Source of the DNA: Kiritimatiellia bacterium
GTDB taxonomy: Bacteria; Verrucomicrobiota; Kiritimatiellia; RFP12; UBA1067
Direction: 5' to 3'
NCBI GenBank assembly: GCA_017395505.1
Contig: JAFPUH010000017.1
Coordinates: 1 to 61,485 of the forward strand
Length of the DNA stretch: 61,485 nt
Shown here: piece after piece, positions 26,330 to 35,777 of the stretch
Position numbering within the stretch: position 1 is the first letter of the stretch
Layout: every line of letters starts with the position of its first letter
Made by a program: the position numbers and the translations under genes
Notes under the pieces: model-generated
The model's input: the letters and a program-made list of their open reading frames with translations, nothing else
What the model was told of the DNA's origin: nothing
Databases searched by the model: none

Positions 26330-27329
26330 CCTTGATCGCCTTCTCTTTCCGGGCCAATTCCAGATCGCTATCAACCATCATTTTCACTAGATCGGGGAAC
26401 TTGACCTTTGGCTCCCACCCCAGCTCGCGCTTCGCTTTTGAAGCGTCACCAAGAAGCTGATCAACCTCCGTCGGACGAAGATACCGCTTGTCGCACTCGA
26501 CGTGCTTCTCCCAGTCGAGGCCAACCATGCCGAACGCCTCTTGCAGGAACTCCTTTACGGAATGCATCTCGCCTGTCGCAAGCACGAATTCGTCGGGACG
26601 ATCGTGCTGAAGGATGCGCCACATGCCCTCGACATAGTCGCCGGCGAAACCCCAGTCGCGAAGTGAATTGATGTTGCCCATGTAGAGCTTATCCTGAAGC
26701 CCCATCTTAATGCGGCCGACCGCGCGCGTAATCTTGCGCGTCACGAAAGTCTCGCCGCGACGCGGCGACTCGTGGTTGAAAAGAATGCCGTTGGAGGCAA
26801 ACATCCCATAAGCTTCGCGATAGTTGCGGACCGCCCAGTATGCGTACAGCTTCGCGACGGCATACGGGCTGCGAGGATAGAACGGCGTAGTCTCCTTCTG
26901 AGGGACCTCCTGCACAAGGCCGAACAGCTCCGAGGTCGAAGCCTGATAGAACTTCGTCGTCTTGTCGGATCCTGTAAGATGTATCGCCTCAAGAAGGCGC
27001 ATGGTGCCCAATGCGTCCACATCGCCGGTGAATTCCGGAGAATCGAACGAAACGCGGACATGACTCTGCGCAGCAAGGTTGTACACCTCGTCCGGACGGA
27101 TCTCATAGATGAGCTTCACCAGATTGGCGCTGTCGGAGAGATCGCCGTAGTGCAGGAAGAGCCGCACGCCGTTTATGTGCGAGTCCTGGTAGAGATGATC
27201 GATTCGCTCTGTGTTGAACGTAGAGGCACGGCGGATTATGCCATGCACCTCGTAGCCTTTCGCCAGCAGGAGCTCTGCAAGGTAGCTACCGTCCTGTCCT
27301 GTTATGCCTGTGATAAGTGCTTTCTTCAT
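26322..27329 (-). CDS. gmd: GDP-mannose 4,6-dehydratase
   Basis: 335 aa. [31 protein letters not shown], the [15 protein letters not shown] catalytic Tyr/Lys, and [15 protein letters not shown]. It is the first step of GDP-fucose synthesis, for surface polysaccharide or lipopolysaccharide. The start at 27329 begins the conserved domain, ten bases after plsY. Confidence 0.95.
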   Translation of the reverse strand: MKKALITGITGQDGSYLAELLLAKGYEVHGIIRRASTFNTERIDHLYQDSHINGVRLFLHYGDLSDSANLVKLIYEIRPDEVYNLAAQSHVRVSFDSPEFTGDVDALGTMRLLEAIHLTGSDKTTKFYQASTSELFGLVQEVPQKETTPFYPRSPYAVAKLYAYWAVRNYREAYGMFASNGILFNHESPRRGETFVTRKITRAVGRIKMGLQDKLYMGNINSLRDWGFAGDYVEGMWRILQHDRPDEFVLATGEMHSVKEFLQEAFGMVGLDWEKHVECDKRYLRPTEVDQLLGDASKAKRELGWEPKVKFPDLVKMMVDSDLELARKEKAIKDA

Positions 27330-27339
27330 GATGTAACTC

Positions 27340-27972
27340 CTACTTCTGTTTCTTGAAGATATATATCTTGTTCTCCGTGCCTTCAATAAGCCGCTTGATG
27401 TTGGAGCGGTGCTTCCAGATCACGAAGAGCGCTATGGCCGTCACGAGTATGCACTGAGGCAGGTCTGCGACACCCTTCACCCCGAGCCACGGAAACCAGA
27501 CAGAGACCGCCAGAAACGCCGCCGCGAGGCAGCTGCCCAGCGATATGTAGTTCGACAGAGCGAAAGCCGCCACGAATACGAGGAACGCTACGCCTACCAG
27601 TGCAGGCACAAGACCGATCAACATTCCGAATGCGGTCGCAACACCCTTGCCGCCCTTGAACTTCATGTATGGCGTCAGCATGTGGCCGACGACGCACGTA
27701 ACGCCTACGACCAGAGGCAGACATGCCGCTGGCGCGAAACTCTTGGCCAGCAGCGTGGGCACAAGCCCCTTCGCGACGTCAAGCGCAAACGCAAGCAAGC
27801 CCCATTTTTTGCCGACGGTCCTGAAGACGTTCGTCGCGCCTATGTTCTTTGAACCGACCGTACGCACATCAATGCCGCGCATGCGGCCGATCAGGTAACC
27901 GAAGGGAATGCCGCCAATCAGGTAGGCGGAAAGCAGCCAAGCGGCTGCGACGACGCAAGTATTGATTTCCAT
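27340..27972 (-). CDS. plsY: Glycerol-3-phosphate acyltransferase
   Basis: 210 aa integral membrane protein with motifs [22 protein letters not shown] and [13 protein letters not shown]. It uses acyl-phosphate to make lysophosphatidate. The ATG at 27972 lies six bases after a TATAAT box. First gene of an operon with gmd, fcl and gtrA; divergent from the cysteine desulfurase. Confidence 0.94.
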   Translation of the reverse strand: MEINTCVVAAAWLLSAYLIGGIPFGYLIGRMRGIDVRTVGSKNIGATNVFRTVGKKWGLLAFALDVAKGLVPTLLAKSFAPAACLPLVVGVTCVVGHMLTPYMKFKGGKGVATAFGMLIGLVPALVGVAFLVFVAAFALSNYISLGSCLAAAFLAVSVWFPWLGVKGVADLPQCILVTAIALFVIWKHRSNIKRLIEGTENKIYIFKKQK

Positions 27973-27978
27973 GTAAAT

Positions 27979-27984
27979 ATTATA
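27979..27984 (-). promoter_or_regulatory. Extended -10 box of plsY, leaderless type
   Basis: ATGGTATAAT, with the hexamer six bases from the plsY ATG. It diverges from the desulfurase promoter; the two hexamers are 24 bases apart. Confidence 0.65.
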
Positions 27985-28008
27985 CCATATATTTCAGCCC
28001 GAATGTGG

Positions 28009-28014
28009 TATAAT
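28009..28014 (+). promoter_or_regulatory. Extended -10 box of the cysteine desulfurase gene, leaderless type
   Basis: TGTGGTATAAT on the plus strand, followed by exactly eight bases and then the ATG at 28023. No Shine-Dalgarno sequence can fit after the expected transcription start. Confidence 0.7.
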
Positions 28015-28022
28015 ATACGCGT

Positions 28023-29207
28023 ATGGAACGTATAGTATACTTCGACAACAATGCGACTACTCGCGTGGCGCCAGAGGTGCGAGACGCTATGGCGCCTTTC
28101 TTCGGCGATCTCTACGGCAATCCGAGCTCGATGCATGCTTTCGGCGGTCAGATCGCCAAGCATGTAACCTCAGCACGTGAAGAGGTCGCAACATTCTTGA
28201 ACTGCTCGCCGGACGAGATAATCTTCACATCATGCGCGACGGAAAGCGACAACGCCGCAATCAGGGGAACAGCGGAATATTTCGGGCGCGGAACCAAGAT
28301 CATTACGACCGCCGTCGAGCATCCGGCCGTTCTGCAGCCATGCCGCAGGCTCAAGGCGCTTGACCACGACGTCGTCGAGCTGCCGGTCGATTCGGTCGGG
28401 CAGATTGATCTCGACAGGCTCCGTGACGAGCTAAAGGGCACCAGCAATGCGCTTGTGTCTATTATGTGGGCCAACAACGAGACGGGAACCGTGTTCCCTA
28501 TCGAGCAAGTCGCCGAAACCTGCAAGGAATATGGCGCTATACTCCATACAGACGCTGTTCAGGTCGCTGGCAAGATTCCTGTCGACGTAAGCAAGGTTCC
28601 CGTCGACATGCTTTCGATGTCCGGCCATAAGTTCCATGCGCCAAAGGGCATCGGCCTCATGTACGTCAGAAGAGGCTCCCGCCTTAAGCCTTTCATGCTT
28701 GGCGGTCATCAGGAGAGCGGCCGCCGCGCCGGCACCGAGAACGTGCCTTACATAGTCGGACTTGCCAAGGCTTGCGAACTTGCGCGACTCGGCATGGCCG
28801 ACGAAGCGGTCAAGCTCACCGCACTTCGCGACAGGCTTGAGGCCGGGATACTCTCGAAGTGCCCAAACGTCAGAGTGAACGGCGACAAGGCCCACAGGCT
28901 GCCCAACACCCTCAACGTCAGCTTCGAATACATAGAAGGCGAAGCAATCGCATACCACCTCTCCGATCTCGGCATCTGCATATCGACCGGCTCCGCATGC
29001 GCTTCAGGGTCTCTTGATCCGAGTCATGTCATACGCGCGATGGGCGTGCCGTTCATCGCAGTGCATGGTTCCGTCAGGTTCTCCCTGTCGCGCTACAACA
29101 CTGATGAAGACGTCGACTATGTGCTGGAGAAGCTGCCGCCGGTCATAAAGAACCTGCGCGACCTTTCCCCGTTCGGTCCGGAATCGGACCCGACGACCTT
29201 CAGCTGA
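28023..29207 (+). CDS. Cysteine desulfurase (NifS/IscS type)
   Basis: 394 aa class I desulfurase. YFDNNATTRVAPEV, the ATESDN loop, ANNETGTVFPI, the PLP lysine in SGHKFHAPKGIG, and the mobile active-site cysteine in TGSACASGSLDPSHV. It takes sulfur from cysteine for Fe-S clusters and thiamine. It is the only confident plus-strand gene in the window. It ends two bases short of the convergent asd stop, with no visible terminator between. Confidence 0.94.
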   Translation: MERIVYFDNNATTRVAPEVRDAMAPFFGDLYGNPSSMHAFGGQIAKHVTSAREEVATFLNCSPDEIIFTSCATESDNAAIRGTAEYFGRGTKIITTAVEHPAVLQPCRRLKALDHDVVELPVDSVGQIDLDRLRDELKGTSNALVSIMWANNETGTVFPIEQVAETCKEYGAILHTDAVQVAGKIPVDVSKVPVDMLSMSGHKFHAPKGIGLMYVRRGSRLKPFMLGGHQESGRRAGTENVPYIVGLAKACELARLGMADEAVKLTALRDRLEAGILSKCPNVRVNGDKAHRLPNTLNVSFEYIEGEAIAYHLSDLGICISTGSACASGSLDPSHVIRAMGVPFIAVHGSVRFSLSRYNTDEDVDYVLEKLPPVIKNLRDLSPFGPESDPTTFS

Positions 29208-29209
29208 CC

Positions 29210-30220
29210 TCAGACCAGGCCGCGCTTTACGAGGTGCTCCGCGATTTCTACCGCGTTGAGCGCCGCTCCGCGCAGAAGCTGATCGCCCGAGACGAACATC
29301 TCGAGCCCCTTCTTGTCGTTGCGCGAGATGTCCTGACGTATTCTGCCGGCAAGGATATCGTATTTCTCCGTCGCATCGAGCGGCATCGGGTAGGCCCCGC
29401 TCAAGGGATCGTCCACAACCCTCACTCCTTCGCTAGCGGAAAGTATCTCCCTCGCCTCCTCGGGCGTTATATCCTGCTCGAACTCCATGTTCAGCGACTC
29501 GGAGTGGGCGCGCGCTATCGGCACGCGCACGCATGTGCACGAAAGCATCAGCTCCGGATGATGCAGCATCTTGCGCGCCTCGTTGCGCATCTTAAGCTCC
29601 TCAAGCGTGTACCAGTTCGTCTCGTCGAACTTGTCTATGTGAGGAATGAGGTTGTACATCAACTGGTGCTGAAACGCCTTTGTCGTCAACGGTCTTCCGG
29701 CAGAATAGTCGCGAATCTGCTCCTCAAGCTCCGCGAGACCGGGCGCACCCGCTCCGGACGCCGCCTGGTATGTGGACGCCACAAGCCTCTTCAACCCTTT
29801 CGCCTTGTGCAGCGGCGCAACAGCCTCTAGCATTATGGCAGTCGTGCAGTTCGGGTTGGCGATAACACCCTTGTTCCAGTCGAGATCCTCTGCATTTACC
29901 TGCGGCACCACCAGAGGCACATCCGGATCCTGCCTGAAGGCGCGAGAGTTGTCGATCATCTTGGCGCCGGCCTTCACAACCGCGTCCTTGAGCTGTATCG
30001 CAACGTCAGTCTTTCCGGCGAAGAGGACGATGTCTAGCCCGCCAAAGCTGTTCTCGTCGGCCTTGAGCACATGGTAAGTCTCGCCAAGTATCTTCTCATC
30101 CCGTTCACGCGAAGCGAAAACCTGAACCTTGCCGCAAGGAAACTTGCGCTCCTTGAGAACCTTGATCATCTCCGTGCCAACGGCGCCTACGCCGACCAAA
30201 CCGACATTGTATGTTTTCAT
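29210..30220 (-). CDS. asd: Aspartate-semialdehyde dehydrogenase
   Basis: 336 aa. GLVGVGAVGTEMIKVL nucleotide fold, active-site cysteine in IANPNCTTAIML (the usual family form is NCS/T), and the CVRVPIARAHSE histidine motif. It makes aspartate semialdehyde for lysine, diaminopimelate, threonine and methionine. The ATG is eight bases after a TATAAT box, so the message is probably leaderless. Confidence 0.94.
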   Translation of the reverse strand: MKTYNVGLVGVGAVGTEMIKVLKERKFPCGKVQVFASRERDEKILGETYHVLKADENSFGGLDIVLFAGKTDVAIQLKDAVVKAGAKMIDNSRAFRQDPDVPLVVPQVNAEDLDWNKGVIANPNCTTAIMLEAVAPLHKAKGLKRLVASTYQAASGAGAPGLAELEEQIRDYSAGRPLTTKAFQHQLMYNLIPHIDKFDETNWYTLEELKMRNEARKMLHHPELMLSCTCVRVPIARAHSESLNMEFEQDITPEEAREILSASEGVRVVDDPLSGAYPMPLDATEKYDILAGRIRQDISRNDKKGLEMFVSGDQLLRGAALNAVEIAEHLVKRGLV

Positions 30221-30228
30221 GGTTGCCT

Positions 30229-30234
30229 ATTATA
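30229..30234 (-). promoter_or_regulatory. Extended -10 box of asd, leaderless type
   Basis: TTTGGTATAAT, with the hexamer exactly eight bases from the asd ATG. It lies six bases downstream of the rsgA stop codon. Confidence 0.65.
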
Positions 30235-30239
30235 CCAAA

Positions 30240-31121
30240 TTATTTGCGGTAGCGGTGCGACGATTCGCCCTTTGCCATCTGCACGTCAACTTCGCCGAGA
30301 CGCCCTATCTCGCGGATTCCAGGAGTATCGATGACCATCGCCCCGGAAGGCAGCATAACCAGTTCGCGGCTCGTGGTCGTGTGGCGCCCCTTGCCGCTCC
30401 ATTCCTGAATCTCCTGCGTGGCCATCCAGTCGTCTCCGGCCAACGCGTTCACAAGGGTCGACTTGCCGACGCCGGAACTGCCTATGAACGCAAGCGTTCT
30501 GCGAGGCTTAACGTATTCCATGACAGCCTCCATGCCCTCTCCCGTATGCGCCGAAATATGCAGTATGCGGGCTCTGCCGGCGACCGTCTCTTCAAGCGCC
30601 GAGAAAAACTCTTCGTCGCCCTCTTCGCGAAGGTCCATCTTCGTAACCACCGCCACGACCTCCGCATCGCCGACATCAGACGCAAGGTCGAGGTACCTTT
30701 CCATGCGCGCAGTGGAGAAGTTCTCGTTGAGGCTCATCATTATGAAGAGAGTGTCGAAGTTCACCGCAAGCGTCTGAGACTTCCGCCGCGCCGTCGGATC
30801 CTTGCGCTCGAAATGCGAAAACCTAGGCAACAGCTCGAGTATCATCGACTCGCCCTGGGCGTTGTACCTGAAACGCACAAAGTCTCCCGTGATGGGCTTT
30901 AGAACCTCGTCACCTATCTCCCCTCGCTGCACGCGCCTGAGCCCACCCGACTCCTGCACGCTCTCTATGCGCTTTGCGAAGGCACTCTTCTTCTTGCGAG
31001 CAAGAATCTCGCCCCCTGTCTCGTTGCAGACGAGATGGTAGTAGTCGCCGTGCGCACTCACTATGCGTCCGATGCCAGGCTCTTCCTTGCCGCGCCACCC
31101 GAACTCTGCTATCCGCGTCAT
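30240..31121 (-). CDS. rsgA: RsgA-type ribosome GTPase lacking the zinc domain
   Basis: 293 aa circularly permuted GTPase with an OB-like N-terminus. The G motifs are permuted as expected: TKMD (160-163) and SAHTG before GSSGVGKS (214-221) and DTPG (265-268). It matures the 30S ribosomal subunit. The usual C-terminal Cys/His zinc-binding domain of some 60-90 residues is absent: the protein stops 25 residues after DTPG, and the asd promoter follows at once. Start overlaps the Minf_1886 gene stop as ATGA. Confidence 0.88.
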   Translation of the reverse strand: MTRIAEFGWRGKEEPGIGRIVSAHGDYYHLVCNETGGEILARKKKSAFAKRIESVQESGGLRRVQRGEIGDEVLKPITGDFVRFRYNAQGESMILELLPRFSHFERKDPTARRKSQTLAVNFDTLFIMMSLNENFSTARMERYLDLASDVGDAEVVAVVTKMDLREEGDEEFFSALEETVAGRARILHISAHTGEGMEAVMEYVKPRRTLAFIGSSGVGKSTLVNALAGDDWMATQEIQEWSGKGRHTTTSRELVMLPSGAMVIDTPGIREIGRLGEVDVQMAKGESSHRYRK

Positions 31122-31477
31122 GTGTCGAACGGACCCAGAAAGGCCTCCTTGAAGTCATACCCGCCAACAAAACTCTCGGCGCTGTCGTTCTCGTCCTTGT
31201 GGACTCTGCCGGAGTCGACAAGGTTGAACATCATCTCGCCGATGTCTTCGCAGCGCTTGACGCCCCACTCAGTCAGCACGGTGTAAGCGAGCGGACCATA
31301 CTGGTCAAGCGCTGTCTCGCGGAACTCCTCGAGTATCTCCTCTCCCGACATGTGCTTGCCGCCCTCGCTCAACACATGTATGACGGACGTTAGCAGCGCA
31401 TAGGCACGCGCAGCGTACCGGCTGTCTTTTGCGACTATGTCGGCGAACGAATCAGAATCGAAGTCTATCTCTTGCAT
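31118..31477 (-). CDS. Minf_1886-family conserved protein
   Basis: 119 aa, unknown function. The stretches MSGEEILEEFRETALDQYGP, VLTEWGVKRCEDIGEMMFNL and GYDFKEAF match the Minf_1886 family, which I know from planctomycetes and verrucomicrobia. This is one of the clearest PVC markers here. The start at 31477 is eight bases after a TATACT box; the longer frame begins within the promoter. It is coupled with rsgA by a four-base overlap, which hints at a ribosome-related job. Confidence 0.82.
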   Translation of the reverse strand: MQEIDFDSDSFADIVAKDSRYAARAYALLTSVIHVLSEGGKHMSGEEILEEFRETALDQYGPLAYTVLTEWGVKRCEDIGEMMFNLVDSGRVHKDENDSAESFVGGYDFKEAFLGPFDT

Positions 31478-31485
31478 CGCGCAAT

Positions 31486-31491
31486 AGTATA
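31486..31491 (-). promoter_or_regulatory. -10 box of the Minf_1886 gene, leaderless type
   Basis: TTTGATATACT with hexamer TATACT eight bases before the ATG at 31477. It directly follows the T-run of the RRM gene terminator. Confidence 0.6.
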
Positions 31492-31493
31492 TC

Positions 31494-31523
31494 AAAAAAA
31501 CAAGGACATGGCCTTTCGGCCAT
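31494..31523 (-). terminator. Intrinsic terminator of the RRM gene
   Basis: CATGGCC-GAAA-GGCCATG, a 7-bp stem with a GAAA tetraloop, then TCCTTG and a run of eight T on the minus strand. Confidence 0.88.
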
Positions 31524-31557
31524 GCCGCTCGTTTATGTCATCGACAAGCGCCGACTT

Positions 31558-31902
31558 TTACCAGCGTGTCTCGCGACGCGGACCGCGATCGCCACCGCGG
31601 TATCCACCACGGTCGCCACCACGATAGCCGCCGCCAAATCCGCCGCGACGCTCTTCGCGGGGCTTGGGCTGCGACTCGTTGACGCGCACGGTGCGCCCAT
31701 CGAGTTCGTGTCCATTGAGGGCATCGATCGCCGCCTGAGCCTGAGCAGCGTCAGGCATCGTGACGAAGCCGAAGCCTTTGCTGCGGCCAGTCATGCGGTC
31801 GGTCACGACACGAACGGCGGTAACTTCGCCATACGCCGCGAACGCCGCCTTGAGTCCCTCGTCGGTCGTCGCGTACGCGAGGTTACCAACATATATTTCC
31901 AT
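31558..31902 (-). CDS. Small RRM RNA-binding protein with Gly/Arg tail
   Basis: 114 aa. A single RRM with RNP2 (IYVGNL) and RNP1 (KGFGFVTM), then an RGG-type tail (GGYRGGDRGGYRGGDRG). Such proteins act as RNA chaperones in cyanobacteria and PVC bacteria. Start at 31902 after AAGGAAAGA. It has its own terminator. A TGGTAAAAT box lies about 70 bases upstream, giving one of the longest leaders in the window. Confidence 0.9.
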   Translation of the reverse strand: MEIYVGNLAYATTDEGLKAAFAAYGEVTAVRVVTDRMTGRSKGFGFVTMPDAAQAQAAIDALNGHELDGRTVRVNESQPKPREERRGGFGGGYRGGDRGGYRGGDRGPRRETRW

Positions 31903-31983
31903 CTGATTCTTTCCTTCTGTTTGTACCATCCACCTTCGAAAGCACACGCCCCTTCCAGCGGAACGGTGTAATTTTACCACTTT

Positions 31984-32733
31984 TTACCGTCGCCCGTCAA
32001 TGGGTGGGGCACGAAAATCCGTCGCGTCCAGAATGTCCAGTATCGTCGCATTGACCTCCGCAGACTCGTCGGCGCTGAGCCCGATCGATTCCGCCATCTG
32101 CGAAATCAGGTTTTCGCGCTCGACCTGGCTCAGCTCGCGAAGCGCATTGTCGGTCTCGCGCATCTCGCGGAATATCGCCCTGCGCTCCTCGTCGCCGATC
32201 TCCGGATCGAACATCTGCGACTCGATCTCTTCCCTGCGCGCGATGAGCTGCTGAAGCGACTCGTGGGTCTTTCTGGCCGACTCGCCCATGCGCGAAGAGT
32301 CGACTGACGCGAGAAAGTCTATCCGCGACTGCGCCCTGTCTATGCGCCGCTGCCGCATCTGCGCAAAGTGGTTGGTCATCTGCGCGAAGCGCACTGGATC
32401 CTCCCGCTCCATCTGCGCGAAACGCTCGCGCATCTCCGCAGGGCTGGGCGGACCCCTGCGACCACCCCTTCTGCGCGGATCGGGATTCTCCTCGCCGACC
32501 TTCTTCTCCGACTCGCCTTCCGTCTCTCCGCCACCGGCCAGCTTCGCCTCAAGCTCCGCGATGCGCGACCTTAGAGCCACGAAACTCGCCTCGTCTCCTC
32601 GATCGGAAAACAGCGCAGCTACGCCAGCCTCCATGTCCTCGTCGATCTCTGGCGCCCTGTCGGGCTTTGCCACATAACCTATCGCAACGCCCACCAGCAG
32701 CGCAGCGCCTATGAGCAGTTGAGTTCTTATCAT
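31984..32733 (-). CDS. Hypothetical membrane-anchored coiled-coil protein, 249 aa
   Basis: An N-terminal hydrophobic segment (QLLIGAALLVGVAIGYVA) is followed by a charged, Arg/Glu-rich helical body with repeated FAQM units (RERFAQM, VRFAQM, HFAQM). It looks like an exported or anchored coiled coil, perhaps Spy-like, but I do not assign a family. The ATG at 32733 overlaps the rdgB stop as ATGA. Last gene of the operon that starts at 41125. Confidence 0.7.
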   Translation of the reverse strand: MIRTQLLIGAALLVGVAIGYVAKPDRAPEIDEDMEAGVAALFSDRGDEASFVALRSRIAELEAKLAGGGETEGESEKKVGEENPDPRRRGGRRGPPSPAEMRERFAQMEREDPVRFAQMTNHFAQMRQRRIDRAQSRIDFLASVDSSRMGESARKTHESLQQLIARREEIESQMFDPEIGDEERRAIFREMRETDNALRELSQVERENLISQMAESIGLSADESAEVNATILDILDATDFRAPPIDGRR

Positions 32734-33299
32734 TTGCTTTCCCCCAAAATCCTCTTCACCTCCGCTAGCGCCCTGCCGCGGTGCGAGATCGCGTTCTTCC
32801 CGTCGGCGGGCAGCTCTGCGAAAGACCTGTCGTAGCCGTCTGGCACGAACAGCGGATCGTAGCCGAACCCCGCAACGCCGCTCGGCGACTCGGCTATGCG
32901 CCCGAAGCACCTGCCCTCTACGACACGTTCGCGCCCAGCTGGATCGACGAGCGCGACCGCACACGTGAAGTTTGCGCGGCGGTCCGTTACGCCTTCGAGG
33001 TTCTTCAGCAGCAATGCATTGTTCGCCGGCGTGTTAGACGGCTCTCCGGCATAACGCGCGCTGCGCACCCCCGGAGCGCCACCGAGAGCAGCCACCTCGA
33101 GTCCCGAATCGTCGGCCATGCACCACTCTCCGGGATGTCGCGCCGCGATGGCCCTGACCTTTATCAGGGCGTTGCCGCCGAAGTCAGGGGCATTCTCCTC
33201 TACGTCAGCAGGATCGTCCGGCAGTATTTCCACTCCAGGCAGCAGCTGCGTCATCTCGCGCACCTTGTGCGCATTGTGTGTCGCGACGAAAAGCCTCAT
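32730..33299 (-). CDS. rdgB: XTP/dITP pyrophosphatase
   Basis: 189 aa. LFVATHNAHKVREM, MADDSGLEVAALGGAPGVRSARYAG and FGYDPLFVPDG are the RdgB/HAM1 signatures. It removes deaminated purine nucleotides. Located 17 bases after ligA in a repair/metabolism operon. Confidence 0.94.
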   Translation of the reverse strand: MRLFVATHNAHKVREMTQLLPGVEILPDDPADVEENAPDFGGNALIKVRAIAARHPGEWCMADDSGLEVAALGGAPGVRSARYAGEPSNTPANNALLLKNLEGVTDRRANFTCAVALVDPAGRERVVEGRCFGRIAESPSGVAGFGYDPLFVPDGYDRSFAELPADGKNAISHRGRALAEVKRILGESK

Positions 33300-33316
33300 C
33301 CTTGAACCACCTTCCT

Positions 33317-35410
33317 TCAGAACAGCATTCCTTGAACCGGCTTTTCGGCGATGCCTAGCAGCTCCTTAAGCCGATTCTCGTCGATCACCTCTGTACCAAG
33401 CGCCTTGGCCTTCTCGGTCTTTGTGGCGCCTACGTTCTCTCCTGCTACGAGATATCGCGTCTTGCCGGTGACCGCACTCTGCACTGTGCCGCCCGCGAGT
33501 TCGATAAGCTTCGCGTATTCCGACCTGGGGCGGGAGAGGCTGCCTGTAAGCACCACACCTGCTCCGACCAGCGGACCTTCCGTCGCCTTCTCCTCCGGCG
33601 CTGCGCGCACAGGATCGATGCCGAGCGAAATCAGCCTTTCCAGATAGGCCTTGCCGTATTCGCTTTCGAAGAACGCCAAAACCGACTTTGCCGCCTCGAC
33701 CTTTATCGGCAGTACGCGCCGGTCCTTGCCCTTGCGCTCGGCATTCGCCAGAACCTCGGCCAGCACCGGACTGCCGGGCAGGTCGCTCATCCTCTCATGG
33801 GCGTCGGCGATGTCCCTTGCGACTGTCGCTCCAACATTCGATATGCCCGTCGCGAAAAGCCAACGGTCTAGTGGCATCGTGCGCGCGGCATCGACCGCGG
33901 CCTTCATGTTGAGGGCATTCCTGCCGAACTTGCGCGGAGCGCCAGCCTCGCCTACATCAAGATCCTGCAGTGCGTCATAGTCCAGCGTGAAGAGGTCGAG
34001 AGGATCCTTCACAAGCCCTCTCTCGACGAGCAAATCCGCCACCCTGCCGCCAAGTGCCTTTATGTCAAGGGCGTTGCGGCTGGCGAAATGCTGAAGCCGC
34101 CTCTGGAGCTGCGCAGGACACCCCGGGTTCACGCACCTTATCGCAACCTCGCCCTCTAGCCGCTCGACAGGGCCTCCGCATACGGGACAGGCCACCGGAA
34201 ATACGTAAGGCACTATCGCGTCCGTGCGCTTCTCCTTCAGCACACCGTCAATCGCAGGTATCACGTCTCCCGCCTTGACAAGCCAAACATGGTCGCCGAC
34301 GCGTATGTCCTGCTCGGCGATCTGATCGGCGTTGTGCAGCGTCGCGCGCGATATCACGCTGCCGGCAAGCTCGACTGGCTCAAGTTCGGCGACAGGCGTA
34401 AGCACGCCCGACCTGCCGACCTGCACCGTTATTCCGCGCAGCACTGTCTCCGCCCTCTCAGGCGCATACTTGTAGGCCCTTGCCCATCTTGGAGAGTGCG
34501 CGGTCGAGCCCAGACCGCCATAAAGGGACCTCTCGTCCACCTTTAGAACCGCGCCGTCCATCTCGAACCTGAAATCGTGCCGCAATCCGCCAAGCTCGTC
34601 TATCGCGGCTATGGCCTCCTCGATCGTCGAAGCCGTTCTGCTCCATGGCGCCACCGGAAATCCCCATCTGCGGAATGCCTCTATCATCTCGGTATGAGAC
34701 CTGAAGCCGTCGCAACCGACGCCCCCCGCATTGTATACCACCATGTCCAGAGGCCGCGTAGCCACCACCTTGGGATCGAGAAGCTTGAGCGAACCCGCGC
34801 ATGCGTTTCTCGGATTCATGAACGTCTGCCGTCCGGCCTCGTCCAGCGACTCGTTGAGCCTGACGAATCCGTCGCGAGTCATATAGACCTCGCCGCGGAC
34901 CTCAAGCATATCAGGCGCGTCGTCAGGCAATGTCTTCGGTATCGACCTTATCGTCCGCACGTTCTGCGTCACGTCGTCGCCCACCTCGCCGTTGCCTCTG
35001 GTCGCGGCCCTGACCAGCCGCCTGTCTTCGTAAAGCAGCGACATCGAGACGCCGTCTATCTTCGGCTCGACGACATACCGCCACTCCGCGCCGCCGGGCA
35101 TCTCGCGCCGCAGAAAGGCGTCGAACTGCACCAGATCGCCCTTCTCGTAGCACTTGTCGAGCGATTTCATCGGCGGCTCGTGACGCACCTGGACGAATCC
35201 GTCTATCGGCGCGCCGCTCACGCGGACCGTCGGGGAGTTAGGATCCTTATACTGCGGAAACTCCTTCTCGAGGGCGATCAGCTCCTCATACATCCTGTCG
35301 TAGTCGGCGTCGGCGATCACCGGCCGCGCTTCGACATAGTAGAGCCTGTCGTTGCGGTTTATCTCCGCTACGAGCCACTCAATCCTGCTTTTTGCTTCGG
35401 CGCTCTCCAT
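33317..35410 (-). CDS. ligA: NAD-dependent DNA ligase
   Basis: 697 aa, full length. An Ia domain (YYVEARPVIADADYD), the adenylated lysine in VEPKIDGVSMSL, the OB fold, a four-cysteine zinc finger (CPVCGG...CVNPGCPAQ), the helix-hairpin-helix region and a C-terminal BRCT (GAGVVLTGSLSRPR). It joins nicks in DNA. I place the start at 35410, inside the 3' end of the lipoprotein gene (31-base overlap). Confidence 0.94.
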   Translation of the reverse strand: MESAEAKSRIEWLVAEINRNDRLYYVEARPVIADADYDRMYEELIALEKEFPQYKDPNSPTVRVSGAPIDGFVQVRHEPPMKSLDKCYEKGDLVQFDAFLRREMPGGAEWRYVVEPKIDGVSMSLLYEDRRLVRAATRGNGEVGDDVTQNVRTIRSIPKTLPDDAPDMLEVRGEVYMTRDGFVRLNESLDEAGRQTFMNPRNACAGSLKLLDPKVVATRPLDMVVYNAGGVGCDGFRSHTEMIEAFRRWGFPVAPWSRTASTIEEAIAAIDELGGLRHDFRFEMDGAVLKVDERSLYGGLGSTAHSPRWARAYKYAPERAETVLRGITVQVGRSGVLTPVAELEPVELAGSVISRATLHNADQIAEQDIRVGDHVWLVKAGDVIPAIDGVLKEKRTDAIVPYVFPVACPVCGGPVERLEGEVAIRCVNPGCPAQLQRRLQHFASRNALDIKALGGRVADLLVERGLVKDPLDLFTLDYDALQDLDVGEAGAPRKFGRNALNMKAAVDAARTMPLDRWLFATGISNVGATVARDIADAHERMSDLPGSPVLAEVLANAERKGKDRRVLPIKVEAAKSVLAFFESEYGKAYLERLISLGIDPVRAAPEEKATEGPLVGAGVVLTGSLSRPRSEYAKLIELAGGTVQSAVTGKTRYLVAGENVGATKTEKAKALGTEVIDENRLKELLGIAEKPVQGMLF

Positions 35411-35777
35411 TCTTCCTGTCCTTGACGACCTCAGACTTTGCGACTCGCTTTGTGACGAGCAGGCTGTGGTTGTATCCGGCGCGCGCAAGATAGTTGTGCT
35501 GAAACACCCAAGTGGCGCGGCGATCAGTAAAGTCGTCATCCACAAGTATATGTATTGTCGCGTCATGCGGAATCTTGTTCTCCTCCAGCCGCTCGACGGC
35601 CTGTTCCGGGGTCACGTACTCGTCCCTGAAGCGTATGCCGGTCGTGGAGAAGCGTATGAGCGGATGCGCTCCGCTGTACTCCACGCCGGTCTCGACCGTC
35701 GAACAGCCGCCCGCAAGAAGGCCCATGCAGAGGATCGCCCCCGCGACAGCGCCAAAACGCTCACGAATTGCGTTCAA
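35379..35777 (-). CDS. Small lipoprotein, 132 aa
   Basis: A signal peptide ending in the lipobox LLAGGC predicts a lipidated envelope protein. The mature part is short and charged with a basic C-terminus (KDRKNGERRSKKQD). No family recognised. The start overlaps the kdsB end by 17 bases and the 3' end overlaps ligA, so it is firmly in the operon. Confidence 0.75.
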   Translation of the reverse strand: MNAIRERFGAVAGAILCMGLLAGGCSTVETGVEYSGAHPLIRFSTTGIRFRDEYVTPEQAVERLEENKIPHDATIHILVDDDFTDRRATWVFQHNYLARAGYNHSLLVTKRVAKSEVVKDRKNGERRSKKQD

